Counted from the stretch's first letter, positions 35,201 through 47,127 are shown. The stretch is 64,000 nucleotides of DNA from Aotearoamyces nothofagi (GCA_015345905.1 JADDTR010000005.1:496001-560000); one strand, 5' to 3'. Program-made: numbers and translations. Notes: generated by a model from the sequence alone, not told the origin.

Positions 35201-36551
35201 ATGTCACGAGCAAGCACTTCATCTACAAGAAACCTGTCGCTGACAGAGGAGCTGGAGAAGCTTGAACAGTCCATCACCCTGACTCTACAAGGTCAGACGC
35301 GCCTCATACCGAAACTTGAGTTAAACTAAGCATTATACAGAAATCGATCACAATTTCAGCCGAGCACACCGGATTGTTACGACAAGTATCTTACCGATTG
35401 TTGAGCAGTATGCAGAACACTCAAAGGGCGTCTGGGAGGGATCCAAGGTAGACGACTCCAAGCCTAGTCTCAGATCGGATGCTGATATGAAAACAGTTCT
35501 GGAAGCAGTTTTTTGAAGCCAGTGCAAACGTCTCACTTTCCGGATACGAGGAGTTAGCCGTTGACGACGAGGAAGAGGATACCTCGCTATCACAATCTCA
35601 TGGTGCTAGCACCTATGCCTCTACATCACAGCGAGGGGAAGATACTATACGTACGGAAGGAGAAGAGCACGAAACCTACGATCAGGCGGACGACTCGCTA
35701 TTAGACAATGGAGACATTAGCGGTAGTACTCCTCGGCCCCCTCAGTCCAGAGCTGCCGCCAATGGGAATCTAAAATTCGCAGACTACCCTTCGCCATATG
35801 AAGCTCTGAAACGGGAGCTCAAGGGTGGAAACAAAGGACAAGAAGAAGAAGATACTACGCAGATCCCTCCCTCCACACCAGGTCCTGAACAGAGAATACC
35901 CGATATGTCTATGACACCAACCTCCTCACCATTCGCGCCCAATTCACACCTACCATCCACGGCACAACGTCGAACGGGCGTGGATCCGCTGTTACACAGG
36001 GTGCTGGACAAGAATTATCGCCTCCAGGCCACACCGCATACGACACGAAAAGAGGCCAGGACTCCAGTAGGAAAGCCATCATGGCGGGATGAGTCTCCGA
36101 TGTCATCACCGCCAGTGGCGGCACCTCAATTACATGATGAAATTTTTAGTTCGCCAGTGAGACAGCATACCCGACCGAATGCTCCACGAACACCGGGTGT
36201 CAGTGTCCAGACACCTGCGAAAGGCAAAGCAAGAGTTATTGCCCCGAAGGATGAGATTAGCTGGGAGAGTGACAGTGATCAGGATGCGGATGATATCTAC
36301 AAGGAATTGGGAATGAGTCCACCGAAGACGATACAATTTGCAGTAGCGCCGTCTAGGCTAATGCAAACTCCCGGTATGCTTTTGAGGATGCCGAAGCCTG
36401 GGGACTAGTGACTAATTCTTCCACAGCACGAGAAGCAAGCAAGCGGATTGTCGAGGACCTGCTCATGACAGCAGGTGCCGGGCACGATTCAGATGATGAC
36501 AGTCCGAGCATGGTCAAGATGAAAGACGCCTTGTTAGACGACAGCTTTTAA
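35201..36551 (+). CDS. ASK1: DASH complex subunit Ask1
   Basis: Four exons, 35201-35291, 35341-35447, 35497-36373 and 36427-36551, give 399 residues. Ask1 is part of the fungal DASH/Dam1 ring that couples kinetochores to spindle microtubules. The Ask1 domain is the first 70-80 residues: LSLTEELEKLEQSITLTLQ, EIDHNFSRAHRIVTTSILP, FWKQFFEASANVSLSGYEE, spliced exactly across introns 1 and 2. The rest is acidic and Ser/Thr/Pro-rich with several TP sites (for example TPGVSVQTPAKGK), as expected for a Cdk target. The end, EASKRIVEDLLMTAG and KDALLDDSF, is conserved in fungal Ask1 and requires intron 3 (53 bp). Confidence 0.95.
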
Positions 36552-36798
36552 GTATTAAGTCTATAACGGAGATAGCATTCTAGGCAGAGCAATTTTCAAA
36601 CACGGAAGTAGGGGCCGTGATTGTGCTCTGAGCCTTAGTAAAACAATCCAGCAACGCCCCGAGTGTATTAACATGCAGCAATCAGAACCATTCCATCGGA
36701 GTCCACCAATTAAGCCCCAGACCTAACGATCCCAAACGCCGCCACACAGATCCAAAGCCGTATGCATGAATGATGGGATGCACAGATGCATGAACCGT

Positions 36799-37126
36799 TT
36801 ACTTCTTCTCATCCTTGCCCTTGGAACCGTGGATCTTCTCCTTGATCAGGGCGACTGTGGAACCGAAAGTCGACGTGCTCTTGACCGACGCGGCGTCAGC
36901 ACCGGACTTGGCGAGCATGGCCTGGCGGGTTGCTTTGCTGCCGTAGCCTAGGAAGCCGTTAGATTATCTGTCTTGGGGGAACGGGAGAGAGCGAGGAGAG
37001 AGGGAGGAGGAGGGGGATCTGGGTGCGGAGAACACGAGAAGGGGGACCGGACGCACGCTTTTGAAGATCGTATTCCTGGTCCTGCTTGGCGCCCTCCTTG
37101 TTGGCGATATAGCCCATGGCATCCAT
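36799..37126 (-). CDS. small hypothetical protein, two exons
   Basis: Exons 37126-37057 and 36947-36799 join in phase 1 across a 109-bp intron to give 72 residues. The product starts MDAMGYIANKEGAKQDQEYD and continues LQKRYGSKATRQAMLAKSG and SFGSTVALIKEKIHGSKG; it is hydrophilic with a Lys-rich tail. Codon use in exon 2 is strongly C/G-ending, and the join restores an unbroken hydrophilic frame, so I think it is real. The frame stays open upstream of the chosen ATG (with AASPPTAEE) to a possible CAG acceptor near 37156, so an extra 5' exon is likely. I do not recognise the family; short basic-tailed proteins like this are common among uncharacterised fungal genes. Confidence 0.6.
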
Positions 37127-37323
37127 CTCTTCGGCTGTCGGGGGGCTGGCAGCCTGTGGGTGTCTGATCTGACGGAGAATATTAAACCGGCTTGTGGTCG
37201 AGTGTAGGTGACGGCGAGGCTGTAGCGGGTAAACGGTATGATACCGATATTTATACAAGACTTTGAAAATCTCCCGGTGGAGAGGTCAACTGTCTGCTTA
37301 TATCTGTCTATGTTATACTGTAA

Positions 37324-37343
37324 ATATATATATATATATATAT
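37324..37343. repeat. (TA)n microsatellite
   Basis: About ten TA dinucleotides, visible directly. Confidence 0.9.
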
Positions 37344-37472
37344 CTATCAGAAAAAACCCAGCATTCGGGGAGAGACGCCGGCTCTTATAGCACCCCTCCC
37401 CCCTCCCCCCTCCCATACATACAAAAGCTTACAAGGGGGGTGTTGCTCATCCACCCTACCTGACTCCGCCGC

Positions 37473-37516
37473 AGGCTGTAGGCTGTAGGCTGTCTGCTGT
37501 CTGCTGTCTGCTGTCT
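37473..37516. repeat. short tandem repeat (CTGTAGG then CTGTCTG units)
   Basis: Two to three GCTGTAG units run into four GCTGTCT units, each 7 bp. Confidence 0.85.
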
Positions 37517-39451
37517 CGCCAACCAGACCCAAGGCACAGCGGCCAGGCTGGGCTGCCAGGCAGAGCAGAGCAGCAGCGCGCCCGCGCCCCTGTCCCTGTT
37601 TCCCGCACGGCGCTCGGGGTTGGGGAGCGCGCGCGACTCCGCGCCTGGCTAGCCCGGATCCAGCCCGCCGTGGATGGCCGCCCCGTCAGTCACCCGCTGT
37701 GACTCAGCTGGGCGGCGGCCACTTTGGGCGTGTCGTCTCGGCTCACCTAAGCGCCGACCTGAGGCAGCCATCTCGGGCCTCTGGAGATTCTCTCTCTCTG
37801 TATCTCGTGGCTGGGGCTATGGAGGAGAGATTTACATCCATGCACAGATGCAGACAGACGGCCAGACGGCGGCAAGCCGTACAAGACGGCAGACAGCACC
37901 GCATCTATTACTGTACTGAGGGCCCCCATCGCACCCTCCTCTCCAGATGCAGCAAAATCCGCAGACCCGTCAAGACAACCAATCCCACACCCTCTGCTCG
38001 CCTGTCGGCGCCCTCTCCCCGCGGAGTTCGACCTCCACACGCAGCCCAGCAGCCCAGCCCAAGCAAGCCAGCAGGCACAGGAAAGCATCCTTGGCATGAC
38101 TCCCGACAGCGCCGATGCAGCCGCAATCTGCTCTTGACCCGCCGTGCCCGTGCCCGCGCCTGCGTCTGCGTCGCGATTGACCCGGCAAGGCGTCGGCTTC
38201 TTGACTCAGCAAGACCCGCCCGTGTCCTTCGAAGGGCGCGGGCGAGGGCACAGCGCGTCGCGCTCTGCCGACGCCATGCCGTCTAGCTGGGCTGGGCTGC
38301 GGAGGCGGAGGCTGAGTGCGTTGCAAGGCTGGGTCTTGCAGGTGAGGTGAGTAAGCAAGCAGCGGTGCGTGGGCTGCGGACTTTGTACCGGCGAGGGCGT
38401 GCGTGGCGGCCCCGGTTGTCAGCCTCGCGGGCGGTGCTTGGTCTGTGAGACTGTATCGTATATACCATACCGGGCACTGTACAAGGCCGGGATGGAGATG
38501 CGGATTACGCATTGCTCTGCACTGGACATGCTCGGGTCTGACTTGTGATGCATATGGTATGGTATACACTATCTGCCTGCGAGTGAGAACTCCCTCCGTC
38601 CCCTCCACCCCGTCTCTCGCCGCCTCTACAGAGTTAAGACTAACATGCCAGTAATCTTATCAATCAACCATCCCCCCTACCCTATGACTCCCCTCCCACC
38701 ATCAACGCTTCCATCCCAGACCATCCCAATGCGCCTCCTCTTCTCGTCCCTCACCAGCCAGCTTCCCATCTAACCTATATCCCTCCCCACCCCATCCCAG
38801 AACAGGATAGATCACTAGCCCTGCTCCGATAGCCATACTCCGGAGCTCAACCTGCTACCCGGACCGGGACCCCATCGCGGCCTTCGAAAAAACCTACGTG
38901 CACCTTTTTTTTTTCTTTTGAAAACCTGCGGAATCGCTCCTGTGCCTACTTACTGCCTTGGATTGGACTGGACTGGGCGCGTTAATGGCCGGAAATCAGG
39001 CGCGGGTTCCGTGGCCCGTGGCTCGACCTGGGAAGGAATTCGCTTCTGGCTCAGGTAATCCGTCACCGGGGTTGCTGCCGCATTCGCGGAGTTCGGATTA
39101 ACTCGAACGTTGAGACGAGAGACTATGCGCACCCCTAACCGCATACGTTAAGGGGACATGGACTTCTCGCATGGATTGACGTCGCTTCTCTTCTACATCC
39201 TACTACGTGAGTCGCACCTAGCATCATTCTGGATTCTTTGATTCTTGATAATTGCTTTATTTGTTTCCTCCCAAGTCCGTCCGACCTTTGACATCCGTCC
39301 TTGTCTAAACCCGGTGCCCCCTAAATAAAAAAGAGATGACTCCAGAACTCCCTTCATGTCGTCTGCCTAGTAGCACAGTCTCATTGTCCAATGATGGCGC
39401 CCGTCGCTTTCATGCCTGGAATCAAACCCACAAAACTCCTATCCAAGGAAC

Positions 39452-41945
39452 TCACATACTACCCGTGGGTGACTCATGGCCCAATTTCGCAGCACCAAGG
39501 CTCTTAAGTTTCAAAGCCAGCAAACCCTCCGCACCTGCCTTCTGACCATTACGCAGTCCGGAAAATGCATTACCGCCGTAGCCAACGTCTCCTTTGTTTA
39601 GCTTATCGTAACTGTTAATGCTGGCACTGTTACCATCCCATGAGCCCGACATGACCGAATCCCGCGAAGTTGGAGGACGGCTGCTCTTGCTAGATGTTGG
39701 GGATTGCAATTGGCTTACGTCACCCGAAGAAACCGTCTTTTCCTTGTACAGATTGAAAGGGATCGGTTCGATAGGCGTCGTGCTGAAGTTGCCAATGTGT
39801 GGATATGGCGATCCACCAGCCAGACTCGCCAAAGACTGCGCAACCTCATCCATAGAATTGAAAGCTCGGTGTGAAGGATCGAGAGGAAATCCTGAACTCC
39901 GCCGGCGGAATGCCTTTTCTGCTGCAAGGCAGGCACCAGCCCCCGAGTTATGGGTAAAGCCAACATACGGTTCCCGGCCAGGCTTATAAACGCTAAATCT
40001 TGGTTCTGGGAGCTGAATTTCGTTCTGTAGCTTTTCTTTACCGTCAGGAACACGGTTCGCAAATACGACTCTGATACTTTTATAAAGATAAAATCTGTCC
40101 TTAGAAGGACAGCAGATATGTAGATGAACAAGGTAACGGAGTGTCGGTCGATCTGCTGATGAGTTCAGAGGTTGCTTTGGCAAAGAAGAAGATAGTGCAG
40201 AATCAATAATTGGACCTGCTGAGTAGCTGCGTTGCCGTATGAATGTTTTGGTACCAGGTTCCATTCCTTCTAAATCATATGGAACCAAGAAAAGCTTGAC
40301 AGCAGTCTTATTGGGGTTTTTTATGATGATCTGTAACTGACCCTTTTCGGGAATTCGATAGCTTCCACCTGGTGGTGCTCTTGGAGACGCTGATCTCTTC
40401 TGTTTCTGTGCTCGCCGAACTTCACGCTCGGATAAAGGTGGCGCAGGTGACATTTCAACGTCTTCGGAGGCTTGGTTCTCTGTCCTTCCAGCGTGGCGCC
40501 TTCGCCTTAAATTATTTCTTTCCTCCGTGTTTGGTAGTCCATTCTCGATATCGATTTGCCCAACATACGGGCTGGGACCATCCTCGGATTTTCCACTCCG
40601 ACCATGACTGGTAGTGTCGTAGCTGTAGAATACAGCAGGAAACGGCAAGGCTACGTGAGCTGGGCATCGTAGACTTGCTTTACATTTGCCCTTTCCGAGA
40701 ACTCCGATTTGAGCGACGAAATCAAGTGGTCGCGAAGGAGTAGTTGACATGCGACCACGCAATATACTTTCTTCGTATGAACCAACCATAGAAGCATGCT
40801 GTAATGGTGAGCTGTCAGACGTGTATGACGTTCTTCTAGAACGAAGGTATCCCGACGCCTGCGGAGATAATTCTGTGCCTGATAAGATTTGACTCGATGT
40901 CAAGGACCGCCTTGGCTGATGTGCCCTGTATGGATAGTTACTGTCTCTTCGGAGGTGTGGCAAAGACCTGTCAAATGGCGAATGTACAGATAGTGCCGCC
41001 TGAAGCGACCCTTGGAAAGTGTGGCGTCTTGAATTCTTCGTGAAACTTGATTCGATATTAATAGGAGTCATAGACGACGGGAATTCGAGGTCGTCATTGC
41101 TCTGTGATTGTACTAGAGGACTAGTAGGAGCCATGAAAACGAAACTTGACGACAGTGATGAGGATAATGAAGGGGCTCTGGATGGTTCTTTCGAAGCGGG
41201 TGATGGGCGAGATACAGAAGTGAAGCGTGGATCACGCTGGAATGGTGAAAAGTTCCTTGGTGGAGAAGTTGAGAACCATGGTAACTGAGGGGAGTCATAC
41301 GGAGTCTCATTTGTCTGAATGTTGTTGAGCTGACTGAGGGTTCTGTGTTGTTCCGGCCTCTCCTGAGTAAAGTCGCCGGTATGCAGCGCAGATCGCGGCC
41401 GTACAATTGCCTGTCCTACCTGTATTGACTCTGCATCTGCAGACGGCTGATCTTGTGCAATTTCTTTGATCTCGGCGGCTGGTAATAGCGGCGATGGAAG
41501 AGTGTCAGGGAGGGGCCTATGTGGCAATGATCGATTATCGTAGTCTTGAAGTATAGACTCGTGCTGTTGAAACAGGTGTCAGTACAGCTGTAACCTGTAT
41601 CATGAACTTATCAAATATAGAATTAGAGGATAGAAAAGGACGTACATGTCGGTTTGGCACCCACGTTGGACTTTCCCCTCTTTTCAGTCTCTCTATAAGC
41701 TCTAGTCTATCAGAGATTCCTTGTGTAGCTAGTTGTCTACCTATGGCATCTGCGTCACTCATCGGGCTTGTACAACGGTCGCTAGGACTGTCTAGTATAG
41801 GCCCCTCACAGAGGTCCGTTCGAATGCTCTCTTCCGAGGCCTTTCTCCTCAAAGTATTGCCCGCTGGGGATTGTGGGAATATAAATGGCGGCTTCGTGGG
41901 TGGTGTAGCCGGCCCACGGCCGAAATCGTCTTGGAAGATAGGCAT
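39452..41945 (-). CDS. Atos/FAM214-like protein (DUF4210 plus Chromosome_seg domain)
   Basis: Two exons, 41945-41646 and 41563-39452, phase 0, 803 residues. Landmarks of the Atos family are present: the conserved SYEESILRGRMSTTPS and LDFVAQIGVLGKGKCKASL with HVALPFPAVFYSYD (DUF4210), and later YRIPEKGQLQIIIKNPNKT, VKLFLVPYDLEGMEPGTKTF and LRYLVHLHICCPSKDRFYL (the domain named Chromosome_seg). Relatives include Drosophila Atossa, a nuclear regulator, and fission yeast proteins linked to meiotic chromosome segregation. The rest is long Ser/Pro-rich disorder. The start is the only in-frame ATG of exon 1 (MPIFQDDFGRGP); the frame is open about 45 further codons upstream without ATG, so an additional 5' exon is possible. 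Confidence 0.86.
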
Positions 41946-42678
41946 GTCGGAGCGTTGTATGGCTCCTTCTTGCTTTATGGCAGCATTCTCATGAAGATGT
42001 TGTGCCGAAATAAAGACGGGGATATGTGGGTGGCGTGCCAATTGTCGTGGACTGTCGTGAGTAACGGCGGGGTCTCAGATGTCGGAGATGAGGCCTGCGT
42101 TGTGCCTGCACAGATATGACACATTATTACTGCATTTTGTGCAATTCGACAACGGAATACTTGTGGGGATATAAACAAGATGTTTTGCAGTACAGAGGCA
42201 GGATAGATAGTATAGAGGCAGTATAGGACAGGGCAGCAGAGGTCGTGCGTCAGCGTCGGCGTAGGAGAAAGACGGAGGATAGCGAGCGCAGGTGATGTTA
42301 ATAATGGGGCCCTGGGGCCCTGGGACCCGCCAGCCCGTCACTTTTGCACTTCGGCCAGGCTGGAGCCAGCGAGCCAGCAGCGTGTGGAGACGCCCAGTGC
42401 ATGAACGAGCTGATCCGATTGCAGCCGTTCGGGCCTGCCGTACCGCATCGCTACACTGACGGACGGATGTTGCGTCCAGCGTGGCAGCGTCCAGCGTCCA
42501 GCGGACTGACGGAACCCAGACCCCGATCCTGCGCCAGGCCAGTCCCGACGCTAGGCGCCTTCGTTTAGCACCGCTGCAGCGAGCTGTGTTTGCACCGTTT
42601 GCCCTGAACATTTTCCCAAGCACGCCCGCAAGACATCACCGAACAGCAATAAATCACAGAACGCCCACATCTCCTACC
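41946..42678. other. divergent intergenic region, Atos-like gene / FYV7
   Basis: About 730 bp between divergent starts. The left 130 bp keeps an open frame in phase with the Atos-like gene but has no ATG. The remainder is GC-rich, no gene supported. Confidence 0.5.
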
Positions 42679-43339
42679 ATGGCTCCCAAGAGACTCAGAG
42701 AAGACGACGCCTCTGCGCCAGAAGCTAAAAAGGCTCGTTCAGGATTCAAAGTCGGGCCGGACAATCTGCCAGATGGGACATGGAGACGGAAAGGTAGCCC
42801 AGCCCGCCTTGCCAACTTGCCTCTGCCCTGCAATTAATGCTGACGATGCCACAGTCATTAAAATTAAAAAGGACCTGATCTACAAAGCAAAGGTCAAGAA
42901 GTCATATGCCAAAATCAAAGCTCGTGAGCCGGCTGTCGAGAGACCCTTCTCCTACGCGGAAGATGGCGCAGCGGATGCTGCCCCGGCGGAGCGATCACAA
43001 GAGCTGCATCCAGAGCGGCAGGCTATGCTCGAAGCCCCAGAAGAGCCTACTCCTGTATTCAGGCCTGCATCACAGCCACGTCCCGACCGGAACCGCTCGC
43101 GAAAGCCAGCATATTTTGAGAAGGAGATATCGTATGCGGAAGAAAAGAAAGCCGAAGCAGACGCCAAAAGAGCAGAGTTTGAGAGAAGAGACAAGGAGAG
43201 GAGCCAAAAGGTCGAGGAGAGAGAACGATTCAGAAAAGCTATGGCAAAGGCGAGGACTGGTGGGAAGAATGGTCAAAGAAAGCTGGGCAGGGAGAGCAAG
43301 GTACTTCTGGAGAAGGTCAGGAGGGTAGTTGGGCAATAA
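42679..43339 (+). CDS. FYV7: rRNA-processing protein Fyv7
   Basis: Two exons, 42679-42793 and 42855-43339 (61-bp intron, phase 1), encode 199 residues. Fyv7 is a small-subunit processome-associated factor needed for 18S rRNA maturation in the nucleolus. The family core is at the N-terminus: FKVGPDNLPDGTWRRK, then across the splice VIKIKKDLIYKAKVKKSYAK. The middle is acidic and Ala/Pro-rich; the C-terminal third is a predicted charged helix (KKAEADAKRAEFERRDKER) ending in a basic GGKNGQRKLGRESK segment. Length is in the family range. Confidence 0.88.
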
Positions 43340-44240
43340 TCATGCACTTGGCATGCCGGACCGAATAATGAAGGTGCAGGAATCAATGGCGCCAATCTCA
43401 AATTTGACGGTCAACGGCGCTTTGTTGTCAAGTGTCCGTGAAATGGTTACAGTCAGCAGGAGTTTTGGATTTGAAATATGCTCTTTTATAGACAACGCTC
43501 AGAAGCACACACCAAGAGTTTCGAGCAACGCTTCCACTTATGAAGCGTGCAAGGCCCATCCAGATATCAGAAATCAACCCGCTTTATCTACTTGCATGCA
43601 TTACTGGACCTGATTCCTTTGACGTCCCTATTTCTGGTCTATCAGAAGCCTCCGACCTCGAACCTTCCGTTGATCATATCGAATTGCCTGCCTACAGACC
43701 TCACTCAAGCAGGAGCCTCTCGTCCGCCAGTTGATGATCTATTCTAGGCCCCATTCTGATATCACAAGGCCTCCTGAATGCCTAGTTAAGCAGCCCCCTA
43801 GCATCCTGTATACTCCGTCTCTCAATCTCCGTAACTGCTGAATGCTACTTGAGAGCGCTCTACCAGTTATCGATATCATTGTACTGCACTGATGAAGCCC
43901 CGCACATCTCGCCATGTCTAGCCTTTTCATACCGAAAAGCTCCTCAACCCTATAGCGATCTCATAAGCGTTAGAGAACAGCTACTCATATGTCAAATCCG
44001 TCTTCTGCTACGATCTATTGTTGCTCGTGGAACGATGGAGCTTTCTATCAGAGCGGTCAGGTCCTGGTGTTTCAAAATAGACATTCTAATATCAGTCCGC
44101 AGCATAAAGCGGAAGCTCTCTCATCTAGCCACCTATCCCCTCCCTTATATCTAATTAGATCCATCACGCACGCCACCCCATGATAATTCTGACGTCTCTG
44201 TAAGCCCCCGCAAGCGCCATCCCAACACGCCCCTATTCTA
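43340..44240. other. intergenic, FYV7 to unknown basic protein
   Basis: About 0.9 kb between converging 3' ends. Frames of 60-100 codons on the plus strand lack domains and coding-type codon bias; none is called. Confidence 0.5.
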
Positions 44241-45333
44241 TCAACGCATCATCATCTCGCCACCGCTCCCGACCTTCATCTTCTTCTTCCAAGAATCAAA
44301 AAGTGTCTCGCCCTCCACCCTCTCCTCTCCCTTCTTACCGTCACTCTTCTTCCTCGGGCGCCCCTTTCTCTTCTTCTTCTTCCCCTCCTCTCCACCCTCA
44401 TCCTCATCCCCATCAACCACCAGGCCCGCCATCTCCATCGCTTCTTCCAGCTCCGTCCGGCGCTTCCTTCTCTACATTCTCTATCAGCCACGGGATCCAG
44501 CAGCGGCGCGAAAACACGGGGACCATTCGCTCACCTTGGGCCTGACCTCCGTGTCCCAATCGTCCGCGAGCATCTTCCTCTCCTCGTCGCGCTTCCTCTT
44601 CTTCTTTTCCGCCTCGCTCAGCTGGCCCCTCCGCCTCCTCTCCACTGGCTTGACGAGTCGCGGCTTGCGCTCAGGAGGCGGCGCGAGGTTAACTGTGAGT
44701 TGCTTCATCAGCTGAGATTTCGCCTCAAGGCAGTAACAGGAGATAGAGATCGAGCGCACCTAATTTAGGATCCTTCATCTTCAAAACCGCCTTGATCCTT
44801 GCGGACACTATTGTGCTCTGTCTCTTCAATGCTGGCTTCGCAAGTATAGCTGCGGATCTGGTCTGCTCGATGAGGGCTTTGAGCTGAGCTCTTAGATCTG
44901 CAAGCTCCCTAGCTGCAGGACTTGGCTCGTCGATACGTGCGTCACCTCCAGCGGGACGCTCATCGAATATATCACTGAGCGTGGATTCTGCATTCGCATG
45001 ACTCTCAGTTGAGCCGACATCATCATCCAAAGTATCTTCGGGTGAGATTCCAGGTTCGGGAATCTTGCGAATAACCTCTTTGCCGGCCACGCTTTCGACG
45101 TAACGCTGGTTCGGTTCATCTATAAGTGTTGGTTCTATATCCCAAGCAAGGTTGCAGTTGTAGTCCATAAGTCCATCCCCTCCAGTGCCGAATACAAGGT
45201 CGTCGTCGTCGTCGTTCAACTTCTCCACGACAGTAGCACTCACTCCCGAGAATCCATCTCCTGCCCGCTGCTCACCCGGTCTGAAGATCCCACCCACCTC
45301 CTTTGTAGCTGAGAGCTGACCGTCATCACCCAT
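44241..45333 (-). CDS. unknown protein with acidic N-terminus and basic C-terminus
   Basis: Three exons, 45333-44760, 44692-44535 and 44471-44241, give 320 residues with clean GTGCGC and GTGAGC donors and CAG/TAG acceptors. The N-terminal part has an Asp run (DDDDD) and an acidic stretch. A probable helix follows, ARELADLRAQLKALIEQTR, and a conserved-looking STIVSARIKAVLKMKDPKL. Across intron 1 comes NLAPPPERKPRLVKP, then a charged helix (RRRRGQLSEAEKKKRKRDEE) and MLADDWDTEVRPK. Exon 3 ends with Lys/Arg-rich tracts and SWKKKMKVG. The pattern suggests a nuclear protein. I do not recognise the family. An alternative start is the ATG at 45168. The open frame continues to 45753, but I think that part is the shadow of a plus-strand frame. 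Confidence 0.65.
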
Positions 45334-45843
45334 GGCCTGCTCTCCTCCAATGCCAAGTCCAGCTCCATCACCGCCGACCTTATCATCACCATGCCTTCCG
45401 ACCACTTCTCCACCATTCCCAAGAAAGCCGCCCCCATCAGCCTGCCTCTCCGCCAGCCCGACGCACCACAAACCGACCTCCGCATTCCCGCTACCAGAGC
45501 ACACGACCTCGCCGCCGCTTCTGCAGCCGTCCCGATCCCCGCACTGGCCACGCTCCTCCGCCTCCTCCCCAAGACCAGCATCACCTGGGTTCTCGACGCC
45601 GCAAAGCGCGTCCTCGCCCACAGCTCCACCGCCGAGAACCGCGCCGCCGACCCCGCACGCCTCCTTATCTGCGTCCCCGCCTCGAGGGCTCCGCGGCGCC
45701 ATCGCTGCTCGCTGCTCGCCCACCGTCGCCATCGACAGCCCCTTCGAAACCACGCCCGACTTCAGCTCCTCCCGAACCGCGCGGACGAAGACGAGGCGAT
45801 ATATGAATATAACGGATGAGCAACAGACAGCGACTGCTTGGTA
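45313..45843 (+). other. possible coding region with strong C-ending codon bias
   Basis: From about 45313 one frame reads LTVITHGLLSSNAKSSSITA and on through an ATG at 45391 (MPSDHFSTIPKKAAPISLPL) to about 45680. Most third codon positions are C, as in highly biased fungal genes, with LATLLRLLPKTSITWVLDAA as the most protein-like stretch. After about 45680 the bias moves to another frame (IAARCSPTVAIDSPFETTPD) that stops at 45843. An intron ending at the CAG near 45739 could explain the switch, but its donor would be poor. No family is recognised. It could be a real gene lacking a first exon, or compositional chance. Confidence 0.3.
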
Positions 45844-47127
45844 GTCAGTTAGCTCGGCGAAAGATCACTAGTGGTTGGAGAGGTCGAGGATGCCAAACTC
45901 AGAGCCCTTCCACGGTACGCGTAATGCCAGGTACTCTTGCGCCGAGCAGAGGTGACGACGAGGTTATGCTCCCAGTAATAAGCAGCTGAGGCGCCGTGAT
46001 AAATAAGCTGACGAGTTGAAGAGGTTGATCAGTGAGGAAGTCAGAGTTGGCACGAAGCTCTCTCCTTCAGAGCAGACCGACAACCCCAATTCTCAGCCCC
46101 TCTCGGTGAATAACACCCCAGTGAATAAAACCCCAGTGAATAGCAAACCCCAATTCTCAGCCCTCCTCAGTGAAGAACACCCCAGTGAATAACAACCCTC
46201 GCCTCCCACCTCGCCAGCAGCAGCAGCAGCGGCACGAGACGCCCGGCCCCGAGACCAGCACACTGGTGACCCCAATCACTAGTCGGCCGTCAGGTAAGTA
46301 AGATCCCCTCATGTAGATCCCATCATGTACTGCGCGAACCGATGATATCGACTCCGGATGGCGAGACCGGGAAATCGAATAGAGATAATAGCTAGCCAGC
46401 TAGCTAGCAGCAGCTGTATATATATAATTAACAGTAAACAACAACAAGCAGATGCGGTCCCGTCTTCCTTATCCCCCGCTGGACATGACTTGCTCAGAGG
46501 CACCATCTGTCGGGGTGGTTGAGAGAAGACTTGGAGCGGCACGAGACGTCCTTGGGAGGCTCATAGTTTCATCCTCTAGGAGTTGAGTGCTGTACTGTAC
46601 AACAAGAGCAGTGGATCTAGTCATGGAGTGTCATACATTATCATCCAAAACACATCCACACAAGAATCCATGAAAGCAAGAATAGATGGATCTATATGTT
46701 CATATTTCTTCGACGATATAAGCTTCTTCTACCTACAATCCCCCCTTTCCTCCCTCTTTAGTCTCTGCCATTTGAGATTTGGCAAATGTCATCTTAACAC
46801 TGTAAAAAACGAATGGCCACCATCACCTTTTTCTTTCATCCCGCAGAGCAGGAAATAAATCCATGGATATCAAAAAAAAAAAAAGTCTCCATCCGCCCAC
46901 CAGTTCGAAAAAAGCTAAAGATCAAATCGATGAATCATCATAACACGAGGGATAAAATTGAGAACGCCAAACTATGTCGAGTGAATCAGTCGCTGTCCAA
47001 CAAGAAACGCCTGTCAGATCCGCTAGCACGCAGAACCGGAATTGTACAAGAGTCGTGAATGTAAAATCTGATATATCATTTTGGATTATTGGTGGGGAAA
47101 GGCGACAGGATTCGGAGGAAGACGCGT
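45844..47127. other. intergenic with short direct repeats
   Basis: No supported gene. Contains a 45-bp direct duplication and, near 46870, an A-run. The right end is the 3' side of the RhoGAP gene. Confidence 0.5.
46084..46192. repeat. 45-bp imperfect direct repeat, two copies
   Basis: Copies at 46084-46128 and 46148-46192 (both begin CCCCAATTCTCAGCCC and end CCCCAGTGAATAA) differ at few positions. Between them sits a further CCCCAGTGAATA unit, so the shorter motif occurs three times. Confidence 0.85.

Larger units (their letters stand above)
37127..39451. other. 2.3 kb gene-free, GC-rich region
   Basis: Contains a TA microsatellite, C-rich tracts, a CTGTAGG/CTGTCTG tandem stretch and a pyrimidine-rich tract near 38590-38800. 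Frames on both strands overlap without domains. It is upstream of the small minus-strand gene, so its leader or first exon may lie here. Confidence 0.5.

Noticed and set aside
45334-45753. Upstream extension of the minus-strand unknown gene
   Set aside because: Gly/Ala/Glu-rich sequence explained as the antisense of a C-ending-codon frame on the plus strand.
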